NCBI RefSeq assembly: GCF_020089865.1
Contig: NZ_JAIRBM010000005.1
Coordinates: 64,126-128,125, forward strand
Length of the DNA stretch: 64,000 nt
Direction: 5' to 3'
Origin: Microvirga puerhi
GTDB lineage: Bacteria > Pseudomonadota > Alphaproteobacteria > Rhizobiales > Beijerinckiaceae
The position numbers and the translations under genes were made by a program. Positions 8,591 to 15,279 of this stretch are shown here, in pieces. The notes under the pieces are model-generated. The model saw only the letters and a program-made list of their open reading frames with translations, was not told the origin of the DNA and did no database searches. Positions within the stretch are counted from its first letter, which is position 1; each line of letters starts with the position of its first letter.

Positions 8591-9136
8591 CTAACTGATG
8601 CCCTGAAGCGCAGCACGGGTCATGCTATCAGGCCCGAGATCGTCGACGTCGTCGACGTTGAGCAGGGAAGCGAGCCGAAACCGCGCGCGATTGACGCGGC
8701 TCTTGATGGTGCCGACGGCACAACCGCAGATGTTCGCAGCTTCCTCGTAGGAGAAGCCTTGAGCGCCGACCAGCAGTAGTGCCTCGCGCTGATCGGGTGG
8801 GAGTTTGGCCAGAGCGACGCGAAAATCCTCGAAATCGAGGCGAGCGCCCTGCTCGGGTTGAACCTTCAGCCGGCTTGCATAGGAGCCTTCCGGATCCTCC
8901 ACCTCGCGGCGGCGCTTGCGGTATTCCGAATGGAAAAGATTGCGAAGGATCGTGAAAAGCCAGGCATTCAGGTTTGTGCCGGGCTCGAAACGATGGAGGT
9001 TGGACAGCGCGCGGAGCAGAGTGTCCTGAACCAAGTCGTCGGCCCTGTCGACCTGACCTGAAAGGGAGATGGCGAAGGCGCGTAGACTAGGAACGGCTGC
9101 GAGGAGAGCCTCCCGGAGAGCCGGGTCCGGAGTCAT
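8591..9136 (-). CDS. ecfG: EcfG-type general stress response sigma factor
   Basis: A 181-residue ECF sigma factor. Region 2 includes DDLVQDTLLRALSNLHRFEP and NAWLFTILRNLFHSEYRKRR. Region 4 includes LAKLPPDQREALLLVGAQGF and YEEAANICGCAVGTIKSRVN. This is the EcfG (ECF15) type that directs RNA polymerase to GGAAC...CGTT promoters during general stress in Alphaproteobacteria. NepR holds it inactive until phosphorylated PhyR sequesters NepR. Its start overlaps the nepR stop by ATGA, so the two are translationally coupled. The operon promoter at 9431-9455 is itself EcfG-type, implying positive autoregulation. Identification rests on sequence plus the classic nepR-ecfG/phyR context. Confidence 0.97.
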   Translation of the reverse strand: MTPDPALREALLAAVPSLRAFAISLSGQVDRADDLVQDTLLRALSNLHRFEPGTNLNAWLFTILRNLFHSEYRKRRREVEDPEGSYASRLKVQPEQGARLDFEDFRVALAKLPPDQREALLLVGAQGFSYEEAANICGCAVGTIKSRVNRARFRLASLLNVDDVDDLGPDSMTRAALQGIS

Positions 9137-9351
9137 TTTGTCTTCTCCGCACTGCTCTTCTCGAGCTTCTCGAGCAAATCTTTGAAGCGGTCCGGAACGG
9201 GCTGCTGCATCAACTCGTCGTACATGGCGCGTAGCTGATCGCCGATGCGCTTTTGGCTGGTCTTGTCGAGCTGCGGTTCGGATGCAAGCTTATCGTTCAA
9301 CGACTCCTCCGGGATCACCCGAGCCAGCTTATTTCCCTTCTCACCTGTCAT
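9133..9351 (-). CDS. nepR: NepR anti-sigma factor
   Basis: A 72-residue protein whose central segment SQKRIGDQLRAMYDELMQQP followed by VPDRFKDLLEKLE is the NepR signature: two amphipathic helices that bind either EcfG or the sigma-like domain of PhyR. The ATG at 9349-9351 is preceded by AAGGGG in the leader. A longer frame to 9429 exists but would start upstream of the likely transcript start. It is co-transcribed and ATGA-coupled with ecfG, and diverges from phyR, the usual core arrangement of the alphaproteobacterial general stress response. Confidence 0.96.
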   Translation of the reverse strand: MTGEKGNKLARVIPEESLNDKLASEPQLDKTSQKRIGDQLRAMYDELMQQPVPDRFKDLLEKLEKSSAEKTK

Positions 9352-9430
9352 TGAGGTCCCCTTGCGATACCCACAGGCTAATACAAGATGGTTAACCTTG
9401 GCAGTATCTATATGTTCGTTTTCGAGCAAT

Positions 9431-9455
9431 AACGCGGTCTCTTGCCGGGAGTTCC
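9431..9455 (-). promoter_or_regulatory. EcfG-type promoter of nepR-ecfG (autoregulation)
   Basis: On the minus strand, GGAAC (complement of 9451-9455), a 16-nt spacer and CGTT (complement of 9431-9434) match exactly. It is positioned to transcribe nepR-ecfG with a leader of about 70 nt. Confidence 0.85.
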
Positions 9456-9462
9456 CAAAAAT

Positions 9463-9487
9463 GGAACTTTCTTCCGTCGGTCGAGTT
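9463..9487 (+). promoter_or_regulatory. EcfG-type promoter of phyR
   Basis: GGAAC at 9463-9467, a 16-nt spacer and AGTT at 9484-9487, one mismatch from CGTT in the -10. Its -35 lies only seven bases from the divergent nepR-ecfG -35 element. Confidence 0.75.
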
Positions 9488-9536
9488 TAATGGTCCGTAG
9501 TGAGAATCGAGTCAAAAATTAAATAAGGGGAAGCGA

Positions 9537-10340
9537 ATGTCGACAGCGCAGCTTGTCGTCCAGCACTTGCCATATCTTCGTCGTTATGCCCGCGCACTCA
9601 CCGGTAGCCAGATGGCCGGCGATGCTTACGTAGCGGCGACTCTTGAGACTCTTGTCAGCGAACCGGATACCATTTCACCCTCCGGAAACGTCAAGGTGGA
9701 GCTTTTTCGGGTCTTCACCCGCATCTGGAATTCCCTTTCCGTGAACGGCCGCAGCGATCAGGTGCAGCGAGATCTACCAGCGGAAGTGCGCCTGGGCCAA
9801 ATCACGCCTCTGCCGCGCCAAGCTTTCTTGCTTTCCTGCCTCGAAGGCTTCGGAGAGGAGGAGGTCGGCCAGATCCTCGATAGCGACACGAGGACGGTTC
9901 GCGATCTCGTCGACGAGGCGGGGCGTGAACTCGCAGCTGACATGGCGACCGATATCCTCATCATCGAGGACGAGCCTCTCATTGCGATGGACCTTGAGGC
10001 GCTTGTGGAGGGTCTCGGCCACAACGTCACGGGAGTGGCCAGAACGCGAACCGAGGCTGTCAAGCTCGCCTCCTCCAAGCGTCCAGGCCTTATCCTCGCC
10101 GATATCCAGCTTGCGGACGGCAGTTCGGGCCTCGATGCCGTGAACGATCTCCTCAAGGCCTTCGAGGTTCCGGTTATCTTTATCACCGCTTATCCGGAGC
10201 GCTTCCTGACGGGCGAGCGGCCCGAGCCGGCCTTCCTCATCGCAAAGCCGTTCCAACCCGCGAATGTATCGGCCGTGATCAGCCAAGCTCTCTTCTTCCA
10301 GCAGAGCGCCCGCCGCCGCGAGGTGCGCGCTTCGGCTTAA
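9537..10340 (+). CDS. phyR: PhyR, anti-anti-sigma response regulator
   Basis: A 267-residue protein. Residues 1 to about 135 form a degenerate ECF sigma-like domain (LPRQAFLLSCLEGFGEEEVG resembles region 4). Residues 138-260 form a receiver domain with the acidic pair in IIEDEPLIAMDLEAL, phospho-acceptor Asp189 in ILADIQLADG, and the conserved Lys in LIAKPF. Phosphorylated PhyR uses the sigma-like domain to bind NepR and release EcfG. GGGGAAGCGA precedes the ATG. The upstream EcfG-type promoter suggests a feedback loop. No cognate histidine kinase gene is present in the window, which is unusual, since one often lies beside this locus. Confidence 0.97.
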   Translation: MSTAQLVVQHLPYLRRYARALTGSQMAGDAYVAATLETLVSEPDTISPSGNVKVELFRVFTRIWNSLSVNGRSDQVQRDLPAEVRLGQITPLPRQAFLLSCLEGFGEEEVGQILDSDTRTVRDLVDEAGRELAADMATDILIIEDEPLIAMDLEALVEGLGHNVTGVARTRTEAVKLASSKRPGLILADIQLADGSSGLDAVNDLLKAFEVPVIFITAYPERFLTGERPEPAFLIAKPFQPANVSAVISQALFFQQSARRREVRASA

Positions 10341-10365
10341 CGCGCCGCCCCAATTGTCAAAAAGT

Positions 10366-10397
10366 AAATGCCCGGCCTCGCGCCGGGCATTTCTTTT
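10366..10397 (+). terminator. Terminator of phyR
   Basis: Stem aaatgcccggc/gccgggcattt with a five-base loop, then CTTTT. It starts 26 bp after the phyR stop codon and faces the terminator of the candidate sRNA on the other strand. Confidence 0.88.
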
Positions 10398-10417
10398 ATG
10401 GACTTGGCACAGGCAAA

Positions 10418-10499
10418 TAAAAAAGACGGGCTCGAGAGCCCGTCTAAAGGTGCCGGCCAATGCACAAGGGGAATGCGGGGAGGACCAGGAGGCCGGTAC
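10418..10499 (-). ncRNA. Candidate EcfG-dependent small RNA 1
   Basis: No reading frame is supported here, but a complete transcription unit is visible on the minus strand. An EcfG-type promoter (10506-10531) is followed by about 55 nt of C-rich sequence (CCTCCTGGTCCTCCCC, then CATTCCCCTTG). The core GCCGGCACCTTT follows, and then a 10-bp hairpin (arms agacgggctc/gagcccgtct) ending in TTTTTTATTT. The 5' CCGGCC can pair with GGCCGG upstream of the terminator, leaving the C-rich stretch in a loop. Such anti-Shine-Dalgarno-like loops are typical of trans-acting sRNAs, for example sigma-T-dependent GsrN of Caulobacter. A second unit with the same core is at 13970-14038. The exact ends are estimated. 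Confidence 0.6.
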
Positions 10500-10505
10500 T
10501 TCAAG

Positions 10506-10531
10506 AACGCGATGGAGCCTTGGAAGGTTCC
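10506..10531 (-). promoter_or_regulatory. EcfG-type promoter of candidate sRNA 1
   Basis: On the minus strand, GGAAC (complement of 10527-10531), a 17-nt spacer and CGTT (complement of 10506-10509). No protein gene lies downstream before the terminator at 10424-10445. Confidence 0.65.
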
Positions 10532-10567
10532 GCTCCTGTTCTTTTATTTATGAAAGGTAAATGCTCA

Positions 10568-10592
10568 GGAACATCACTGAAACGGCCGCGTT
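10568..10592 (+). promoter_or_regulatory. EcfG-type promoter for the secreted-protein/ABC operon
   Basis: GGAAC at 10568-10572, a 16-nt spacer and CGTT at 10589-10592, an exact match. It lies 42 bp before the start codon at 10635 and diverges from the sRNA 1 promoter. Confidence 0.78.
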
Positions 10593-10634
10593 GTTTTGGC
10601 GAAAGTAGCCAAGCTAACGGAAGGGGAGAGATCT

Positions 10635-11072
10635 ATGCGAAACGTGCCAGCGATCTTGCTTGGGGTTGTGGGAAGCGCGTTTCTGGCCGGCGGCCTTGTG
10701 TCGGGTCCGATGCCGGATCCTCTATCGTCAGGTTTCGTATCAGGTTCGGCCGCAGGAGAAGTAAGTATCGCGCCGGCAGCCCCATCGGGAGGTTTCGACG
10801 GCCGGATCCTATTTGGATCCGACTCGGTGATGAACGTGGATTATTTCAAAGCGCTCAGCCATCCCATGGCAACTCTCAAGGATGAACGGAAAGGACAGGC
10901 CCCGGAAGCTCCCGGGACGGAGCGTCATGAAAGTAGGGATGAGCCCGCCAGAAAGCGTCAGCCCCAGACCTTCGGATGCATGACGTCGGTCAGTCCATTG
11001 GCACGCGCCTCGGCGGATCAGAATCCCAGCCTGTGTCTCGCTCAGGTCGTCCAAGGACGCCGCACCGGCTGA
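10635..11072 (+). CDS. Putative secreted protein of the stress regulon
   Basis: A 145-residue protein with an N-terminal signal-like segment (MRNVPAILLGVVGSAFLAGG). A low-complexity middle region follows, then a C-terminal two-cysteine block, FGCMTSVSPLARASADQNPS followed by LCLA, which I recall only from uncharacterised alphaproteobacterial exported proteins. The ATG at 10635 follows GGGGAGAGATCT. The frame extends 13 codons upstream, but the ribosome site favours this start. An exact EcfG-type promoter lies upstream. The SbmA-like ABC transporter gene starts 45 bp downstream and is probably co-transcribed. Function unknown. Confidence 0.75.
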   Translation: MRNVPAILLGVVGSAFLAGGLVSGPMPDPLSSGFVSGSAAGEVSIAPAAPSGGFDGRILFGSDSVMNVDYFKALSHPMATLKDERKGQAPEAPGTERHESRDEPARKRQPQTFGCMTSVSPLARASADQNPSLCLAQVVQGRRTG

Positions 11073-11117
11073 TGAGTTCTCAGGACCGGTCGGCGGTGAA
11101 AAGGATTGGAGACCGAT

Positions 11118-12953
11118 GTGAGTCACGAAGAACGGGCTCTTGACCGGCGCCGTCTGTTTGCTCGGTTCTGGCAGGCAGCTTCAGGTTTCTGGACGGGCGT
11201 AAGGCGGCGGGAAGCCTGGTTCCTGACCTTGTCGCTTCTCGGAATCATTCTCGGCCAGCTCTTCGTCCAATATCGGCTGAATGTCTGGAACAGGGATATC
11301 TTCAACGCACTCGAGAGGCGGGATGTCGCTTTCGTCGGCCACTTGGCCCTGCTGTTCGTTCCCCTGGCACTGGCCGCCGTTGCCTTCAATGTCGCTTCCG
11401 TCTGGGGGCGTTTGACCACCCAGCGTGCTTGGCGTGCCTGGCTCACCGATCACCAAATCGATCGATGGCTGAAGAATGGCCGCTATTATCAGCTCAATCT
11501 CGTCAAGGGGCAGCACCAGAACCCGGAATTCCGGATCGCCGATGACACGCGGATCGCAACGGAATCCCCCGTCGACTTCGCTTTCGGCGTCACGACGGCG
11601 GTGCTGACGGCAATTACATTCATCAGTGTGCTCTGGGCCGTCGGCGGCAGCATCTCGTTTGAGCTTGGGGGGAGATCCCTCACGATTCCCGGCTATCTCG
11701 TTTTTGTGGCCGTCTTTTATTCGATCATTACGACCATCGCGATGATCGTGATTGGTCGTCGTTTCGTCGAAGTGGCCGAGAACAAGAATCAGGCCGAGGC
11801 CGAGTTCCGCTATGCGGTGACGCGCTTGCGGGAAAATGGCGAGAGCATCGCTCTTCTGGGCGGAGAGCCGGAGGAACGAAGCGGCCTCAGCCGGGCGCTC
11901 GGCCACGTGATCATGCAATGGCGCGACCTGTGCGGGCAGTATCTCCGCACAACGGTCGTCTCCTATGGCAACTTCGTCTTGGCTCCGGTCATTCCACTCA
12001 TCCTTTGCGCCCCGAAATTTCTTGCCGGCACCATGTCCCTCGGGGACGTCATGCAGGCAGCAACGGCCTTCGTCACCGTCCAACAATCCTTCAATTGGCT
12101 CGTCGAGAACTACCCCAAGCTGGCCGATTGGACCGCCTCGGCCAACCGGGTCGCCGGGCTGATCGTGTCCCTCGACAAGCTGGAGCGGGCGGAGCGGCCC
12201 GGCATCGGCCACATTGCGCGAAAGGAGGAGGGCGAGAACGCGGCTCTCGAGTTGCGTGGCGTGTCCGTGACGTTGGATGACGGGACGGCGGTGGTCGGCG
12301 AGACTGAGGTTGAGATCTTTGCAGGGGAGAGAGTGCTGGTCGTTGGCGAGTCCGGCGCGGGCAAGAGCACCCTGATCCGGGCGATTGCCGGTCTTTGGCC
12401 ATGGGGGGAGGGCGATATCGTCATTCGCCGCGGTGCAAGGCTCTTTTTCATGCCCCAGCGACCCTATGTCCCGATCGGGACGCTGAAGCACGCTGTTGCC
12501 TACCCTCATCCGACGGAGAGCCTCTCGGACGAGGCGGTCGCCGAGGCCCTCAAAAGCGCGGGACTGGGCCATCTGGCGGACCGGATTGTCGAAGAGGGGA
12601 TACCCTGGGACCGGACGCTCTCAGGAGGCGAGCAGCAACGCTTGGCGTTTGCTCAATTGTTCATTCAGCAGCCGGATATCATCGTGATGGACGAGGCGAC
12701 CTCGGCTCTGGATCCCGAAACCCAGGATGTCCTGCTGGAGCGGGTCATCAGCCGCCTGTCCGATGCAGCTATCATCAGCGTTGGTCACCGTCCGGAACTG
12801 GAAGCCTTTCATAACCGGCGACTGGTTCTCGCTCGCCGCGAGAATGGGGCTCGGCTCGTTGCCGATGAGGTGCTCTCTCCTCGGACTTTTGCCGTGCGGC
12901 GCGCCATGTCCCTCCTGTTCCGCAAGCCTCCGACCGCCCAGAGAACAGAGTGA
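11118..12953 (+). CDS. SbmA/BacA-like ABC transporter with fused ATPase (YddA type)
   Basis: About 611 residues. The N-terminal half has several membrane helices and the conserved QYRLNVWNRDIFNALERRD stretch of the SbmA/BacA membrane domain. The C-terminal half is an ABC ATPase with Walker A GESGAGKST (residue ~410), signature LSGGEQQR (~501) and Walker B IIVMDEATSALD. SbmA/BacA proteins import peptides or handle very-long-chain lipids in the inner membrane; the fused forms are less well characterised. I prefer GTG 11118, preceded by GGAG at six bases, over TTG 11106. It lies 45 bp behind an EcfG-controlled gene, so stress induction is likely. The substrate is not known. Confidence 0.9.
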   Translation: MSHEERALDRRRLFARFWQAASGFWTGVRRREAWFLTLSLLGIILGQLFVQYRLNVWNRDIFNALERRDVAFVGHLALLFVPLALAAVAFNVASVWGRLTTQRAWRAWLTDHQIDRWLKNGRYYQLNLVKGQHQNPEFRIADDTRIATESPVDFAFGVTTAVLTAITFISVLWAVGGSISFELGGRSLTIPGYLVFVAVFYSIITTIAMIVIGRRFVEVAENKNQAEAEFRYAVTRLRENGESIALLGGEPEERSGLSRALGHVIMQWRDLCGQYLRTTVVSYGNFVLAPVIPLILCAPKFLAGTMSLGDVMQAATAFVTVQQSFNWLVENYPKLADWTASANRVAGLIVSLDKLERAERPGIGHIARKEEGENAALELRGVSVTLDDGTAVVGETEVEIFAGERVLVVGESGAGKSTLIRAIAGLWPWGEGDIVIRRGARLFFMPQRPYVPIGTLKHAVAYPHPTESLSDEAVAEALKSAGLGHLADRIVEEGIPWDRTLSGGEQQRLAFAQLFIQQPDIIVMDEATSALDPETQDVLLERVISRLSDAAIISVGHRPELEAFHNRRLVLARRENGARLVADEVLSPRTFAVRRAMSLLFRKPPTAQRTE

Positions 12954-13177
12954 GTTTGCCCGGCTTTTGTCTTGAAATTGCCGGGAAGAGAGCGGCCTCG
13001 GAACCATTCGCCGCGATCAGCTGTTAACGGAATTCGATAGAGCAGGCCGCTTCCTGTCAAGGATCGGCAAGGCTCTTTGTTTGTCTACAAAATATAATCC
13101 TCTATGAAATTTCGCATGAATAAGAAAAAATCGATATGACTAAAATAAATATCGACTCAGATTAGCGAAAATTTGTC

Positions 13178-13202
13178 GGAACGACAATGCCAAGATTGCG
13201 TT
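13178..13202 (+). promoter_or_regulatory. EcfG-type promoter of the PRC-barrel gene
   Basis: GGAAC at 13178-13182, a 16-nt spacer and CGTT at 13199-13202, an exact match at the end of an AT-rich gap (12954-13258). The leader to the ATG at 13259 is about 50 nt. Confidence 0.78.
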
Positions 13203-13258
13203 AAACCGACACGCGCTCAGGCGTATCATGCGAATTACTGATCTTAGGAGAAATTGCA

Positions 13259-13888
13259 ATGCTTAAGAAGCATATGGCTGCCTGCTTTGTCGCAACGCTC
13301 TTCGCGGCGCCTGCCTTCGCACAGACCTCGGCTCCCGGAGCAACGACGACTTCGCCTGCCATGCAGCCGAGCACCAGCTCGTCGATGAATTCTTCTTCGG
13401 GTCAGTTCGTGACCCAGAGGCAGACCAGTCAGATGATGGCGTCCGATCTGATTGGCACAAAGGTCATCAGTGCCAATAATGAATCGATCGGCGATATCAA
13501 CGATGTCATTCTTGACCGCAATGGTCAGGCTGTGGCCGCCGTCGTCGGCGTTGGCGGCTTCCTCGGCATCGGCGAGAAAAACGTCGCTGTTCCCTTCCAG
13601 TCCCTGGAATTCGCGTCCCGCGAGCAGGTGAATGCGATGAACAATGCCGGCAACAATGTATCGACGACCGGCTCGACGACCACGACGGCTCCCGGAACTC
13701 CGATGAACAATAACGCAGTGAACGCGACCGGCTCGACGAATACGACCACCGGAACGTCCGCCAGCGGTACGAGCGACGAGCCTGAGCGGGTCATTCTCCG
13801 TATGACGAAGGCCGAGCTCCAGGCTGCGCCTAAGTTCGACAAGAAGGCACCTGTAGGCGCGACTGGCACAGCCGCCCCGAAGCCGTAA
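13259..13888 (+). CDS. Exported PRC-barrel domain protein
   Basis: A 209-residue protein with a Sec signal peptide (MLKKHMAACFVATLFAAPAFA, cleavage likely after AFA). A Ser/Thr-rich spacer follows, then a PRC-barrel domain (DLIGTKVISANNESIGDIND, then VAAVVGVGGFLGIGEKNVAV). The C-terminal part is low complexity (repeated GSTTTT/NATGSTNTTTG) and ends in a short conserved segment, VILRMTKAELQAAPKF. PRC-barrel proteins of this periplasmic type are common in Hyphomicrobiales and often stress-induced, without an assigned reaction. The ribosome site is TAGGAGAAATTGCA. EcfG-type promoter upstream, terminator downstream. Confidence 0.88.
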   Translation: MLKKHMAACFVATLFAAPAFAQTSAPGATTTSPAMQPSTSSSMNSSSGQFVTQRQTSQMMASDLIGTKVISANNESIGDINDVILDRNGQAVAAVVGVGGFLGIGEKNVAVPFQSLEFASREQVNAMNNAGNNVSTTGSTTTTAPGTPMNNNAVNATGSTNTTTGTSASGTSDEPERVILRMTKAELQAAPKFDKKAPVGATGTAAPKP

Positions 13889-13917
13889 CTGCTGACTGAT
13901 CGCTAATCCACGCGTGG

Positions 13918-13948
13918 CGCGGCGTCCGGTCTCCGGGCGCCGCGTTTT
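13918..13948 (+). terminator. Terminator of the PRC-barrel gene
   Basis: A GC-rich imperfect stem (cgcggcgtccgg against ccgggcgccgcg) with a three-base loop, followed by TTTT. It starts 29 bp after the stop codon. Confidence 0.82.
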
Positions 13949-13969
13949 CGCAAGCGCCCATCCAAAGGA

Positions 13970-14038
13970 AAAGAAAAGGCGCGGTCCGAAGACCGCGCCT
14001 CAAAAGGTGCCGGCTCAGGGGGCATTTGAACCGGTTGT
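13970..14038 (-). ncRNA. Candidate EcfG-dependent small RNA 2
   Basis: A second compact minus-strand unit without a supported reading frame. After an EcfG-type promoter (14045-14069) comes an ~35-nt 5' part with ATGCCCCCTGA. The core GCCGGCACCTTT follows, identical to sRNA 1, and then a 9-bp hairpin (ggcgcggtc/gaccgcgcc with a ttcg loop) ending in TTTTCTTTTCC. The 5' region has ACCGG as in sRNA 1. The hairpin sequences differ between the two units while the core and order are kept, which suggests paralogous RNAs rather than a recent copy. It converges with the PRC-barrel gene and diverges from the gene at 14174. Ends are estimated. Confidence 0.55.
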
Positions 14039-14044
14039 CGAGAT

Positions 14045-14069
14045 AACTCTTCGTGAAGGGCCCGGTTCC
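14045..14069 (-). promoter_or_regulatory. EcfG-type promoter of candidate sRNA 2
   Basis: On the minus strand, GGAAC (complement of 14065-14069), a 16-nt spacer and AGTT (complement of 14045-14048), the same -10 variant as phyR. Confidence 0.55.
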
Positions 14070-14124
14070 ACGGGAGAAGAGGAAATTTTTTCTGTCCTAT
14101 CTGGACGGGCCCATTGCCGCAGCG

Positions 14125-14149
14125 GGAACCCTTGCTCAGCCGACACGTT
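14125..14149 (+). promoter_or_regulatory. EcfG-type promoter for the small gene at 14174
   Basis: GGAAC at 14125-14129, a 16-nt spacer and CGTT at 14146-14149, an exact match 24 bp before the start codon. It diverges from the sRNA 2 promoter. Confidence 0.75.
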
Positions 14150-14173
14150 TGCCTCGCAAATGCGGAGATCCCT

Positions 14174-14410
14174 ATGACTGCTACCAACGAACTCGACGCT
14201 ATTCTGGCCCAGGAAATGGTGCCGGATGAGTTCTGCCGCCTCGCTTCCAGCGCCCCACCGCGGGACAAGCCCCTCGTCGCATCTATGTTGAGCGGAATTG
14301 TTCCAGTCCGTCAGCAGGACGGTGTCGTGTGTCCTCTCATGCTTCGTCGTCACTTGGTGGTAACCTCATCCCGGTCCAGTTCGGCTGGGCAGGAGGGGTG
14401 GCAGTTCTGA
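14174..14410 (+). CDS. Small hypothetical protein of the stress island
   Basis: A 78-residue soluble protein (begins MTATNELDAILAQEMVPDEF) that I do not recognise. It has two cysteines and no signal peptide or membrane helix; the C-terminus is Ser-rich. It is supported as a gene by an exact EcfG-type promoter and by CGGAGATCCCT just before the ATG. The next gene starts 22 bp downstream, so the two may form an operon. The coding claim rests on context rather than on homology. Confidence 0.55.
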   Translation: MTATNELDAILAQEMVPDEFCRLASSAPPRDKPLVASMLSGIVPVRQQDGVVCPLMLRRHLVVTSSRSSSAGQEGWQF

Positions 14411-14432
14411 GCGGAAAGCGTGCGTCCTCCTT

Positions 14433-14975
14433 ATGTTCGGTGCAGACATCCCATCCGTCGCAGGTAACGTGATCGCGATCCTGTTCCCCCCACCGATCGT
14501 TCCTCTTATCGACGCGTTCCGCTCTCTCGAGGTCCTGTCCGAGCACTACGATGTCCATGTTTTGGACGGTCCAGAGGGCGACATGGCCCGGTTCATTGAT
14601 CGGGACACGGCGAGGGCCATTGTCTCGGACGCCATGCTGCTTGCGTTCGCCCTTAGCCGACAGCGGGGAGGGCCTCTTTCGCATCGGCCGCTGAGGTCCC
14701 GTCAAGGTAGTGTTGATGAGTACTGTGTCCTGGCTCTCATCGGAGCTGCCCGTGATCCAGGATCCGAACTGGCCTTTGAAGCGGCGGCGGCCTTGGGGAT
14801 TGGCTCGGTGGACTTCACGCTCTCCATTGCCATCGACCTGCTGCGACAGATCGACCAGGGAGGTTTATTCCTGGAGCAGCCGAGTCTTGCCGAGTTCCGG
14901 GCGATCGTCAGCGAAAATCTCCTCTTGGACGGCGGCCTGACCGAGGATTCGATCGCCTCAAGCTTTCTCAACTAG
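14433..14975 (+). CDS. Hypothetical protein, possibly co-transcribed with the preceding stress gene
   Basis: A 180-residue protein that I do not recognise. It has no signal peptide, and its N-terminus is moderately hydrophobic (VIAILFPPPIVPLIDAFRSL). The C-terminal half is acidic and helix-prone (FTLSIAIDLLRQIDQGGLFL). The ATG at 14433 lacks a clear ribosome site, and an in-frame GTG at 14469 is an alternative. Its position 22 bp after an EcfG-controlled gene and the open frame across the whole interval support coding. A bidirectional hairpin follows the stop codon. Confidence 0.6.
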   Translation: MFGADIPSVAGNVIAILFPPPIVPLIDAFRSLEVLSEHYDVHVLDGPEGDMARFIDRDTARAIVSDAMLLAFALSRQRGGPLSHRPLRSRQGSVDEYCVLALIGAARDPGSELAFEAAAALGIGSVDFTLSIAIDLLRQIDQGGLFLEQPSLAEFRAIVSENLLLDGGLTEDSIASSFLN

Positions 14976-15000
14976 AAAATACTTGCAATCCAAACTGCCA

Positions 15001-15026
15001 AAACAAAGGGGCCGTTACGCGGCCCC
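15001..15026 (-). terminator. Terminator of the KGG-repeat stress gene
   Basis: Stem ggggccg/cggcccc with a five-base loop. On the minus strand it is followed by TTTGTTT. It may also stop plus-strand transcription from 14975. Confidence 0.75.
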
Positions 15027-15049
15027 TTCGAAACTTGAAGAAATATCGA

Positions 15050-15244
15050 TTACTCTTGGTTGGAACGGTTACTGCCGGACGCCTGACCGCCTTTGCGGCC
15101 GGCTTCCGAGGCCAATTCACGATCCTGCGAGAAAGATCTTTTCTCGGCCGGAACGCTCTTCCCGCCCTTGCTCGCAATCTCACGCTGCCGGTCACCGTCC
15201 ATCGACGCGAAGCCACGCTTCGAAGTCGAACTTCCTGTTGCCAT
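15050..15244 (-). CDS. KGG-repeat stress-induced protein (Con-10-like)
   Basis: A 64-residue, highly hydrophilic protein with two glycine/lysine-rich KGG units, REIASKGGKSVPAEKRSF and ASEAGRKGGQASG. This is the general-stress/conidiation-10 pattern shared with YciG-type proteins, which are thought to be disordered desiccation- or stress-linked proteins of unknown mechanism. The ATG at 15242-15244 is preceded by a perfect AGGAGG six bases upstream; a GTG one codon earlier is too close to that site. An EcfG-type promoter (one -10 mismatch) lies about 40 bp upstream of the start. Confidence 0.9.
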   Translation of the reverse strand: MATGSSTSKRGFASMDGDRQREIASKGGKSVPAEKRSFSQDRELASEAGRKGGQASGSNRSNQE

Positions 15245-15279
15245 CACAAGCCTCCTAAGCGGTTAACTCTGCTTTGAAC

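Noticed and set aside
13000..13025. A weak EcfG-like site (GGAAC, 17-nt spacer, TGTT) after the SbmA-like gene
   Set aside because: It has a -10 mismatch plus the longer spacer, and the exact site at 13178 much closer to the PRC-barrel start explains that gene better.
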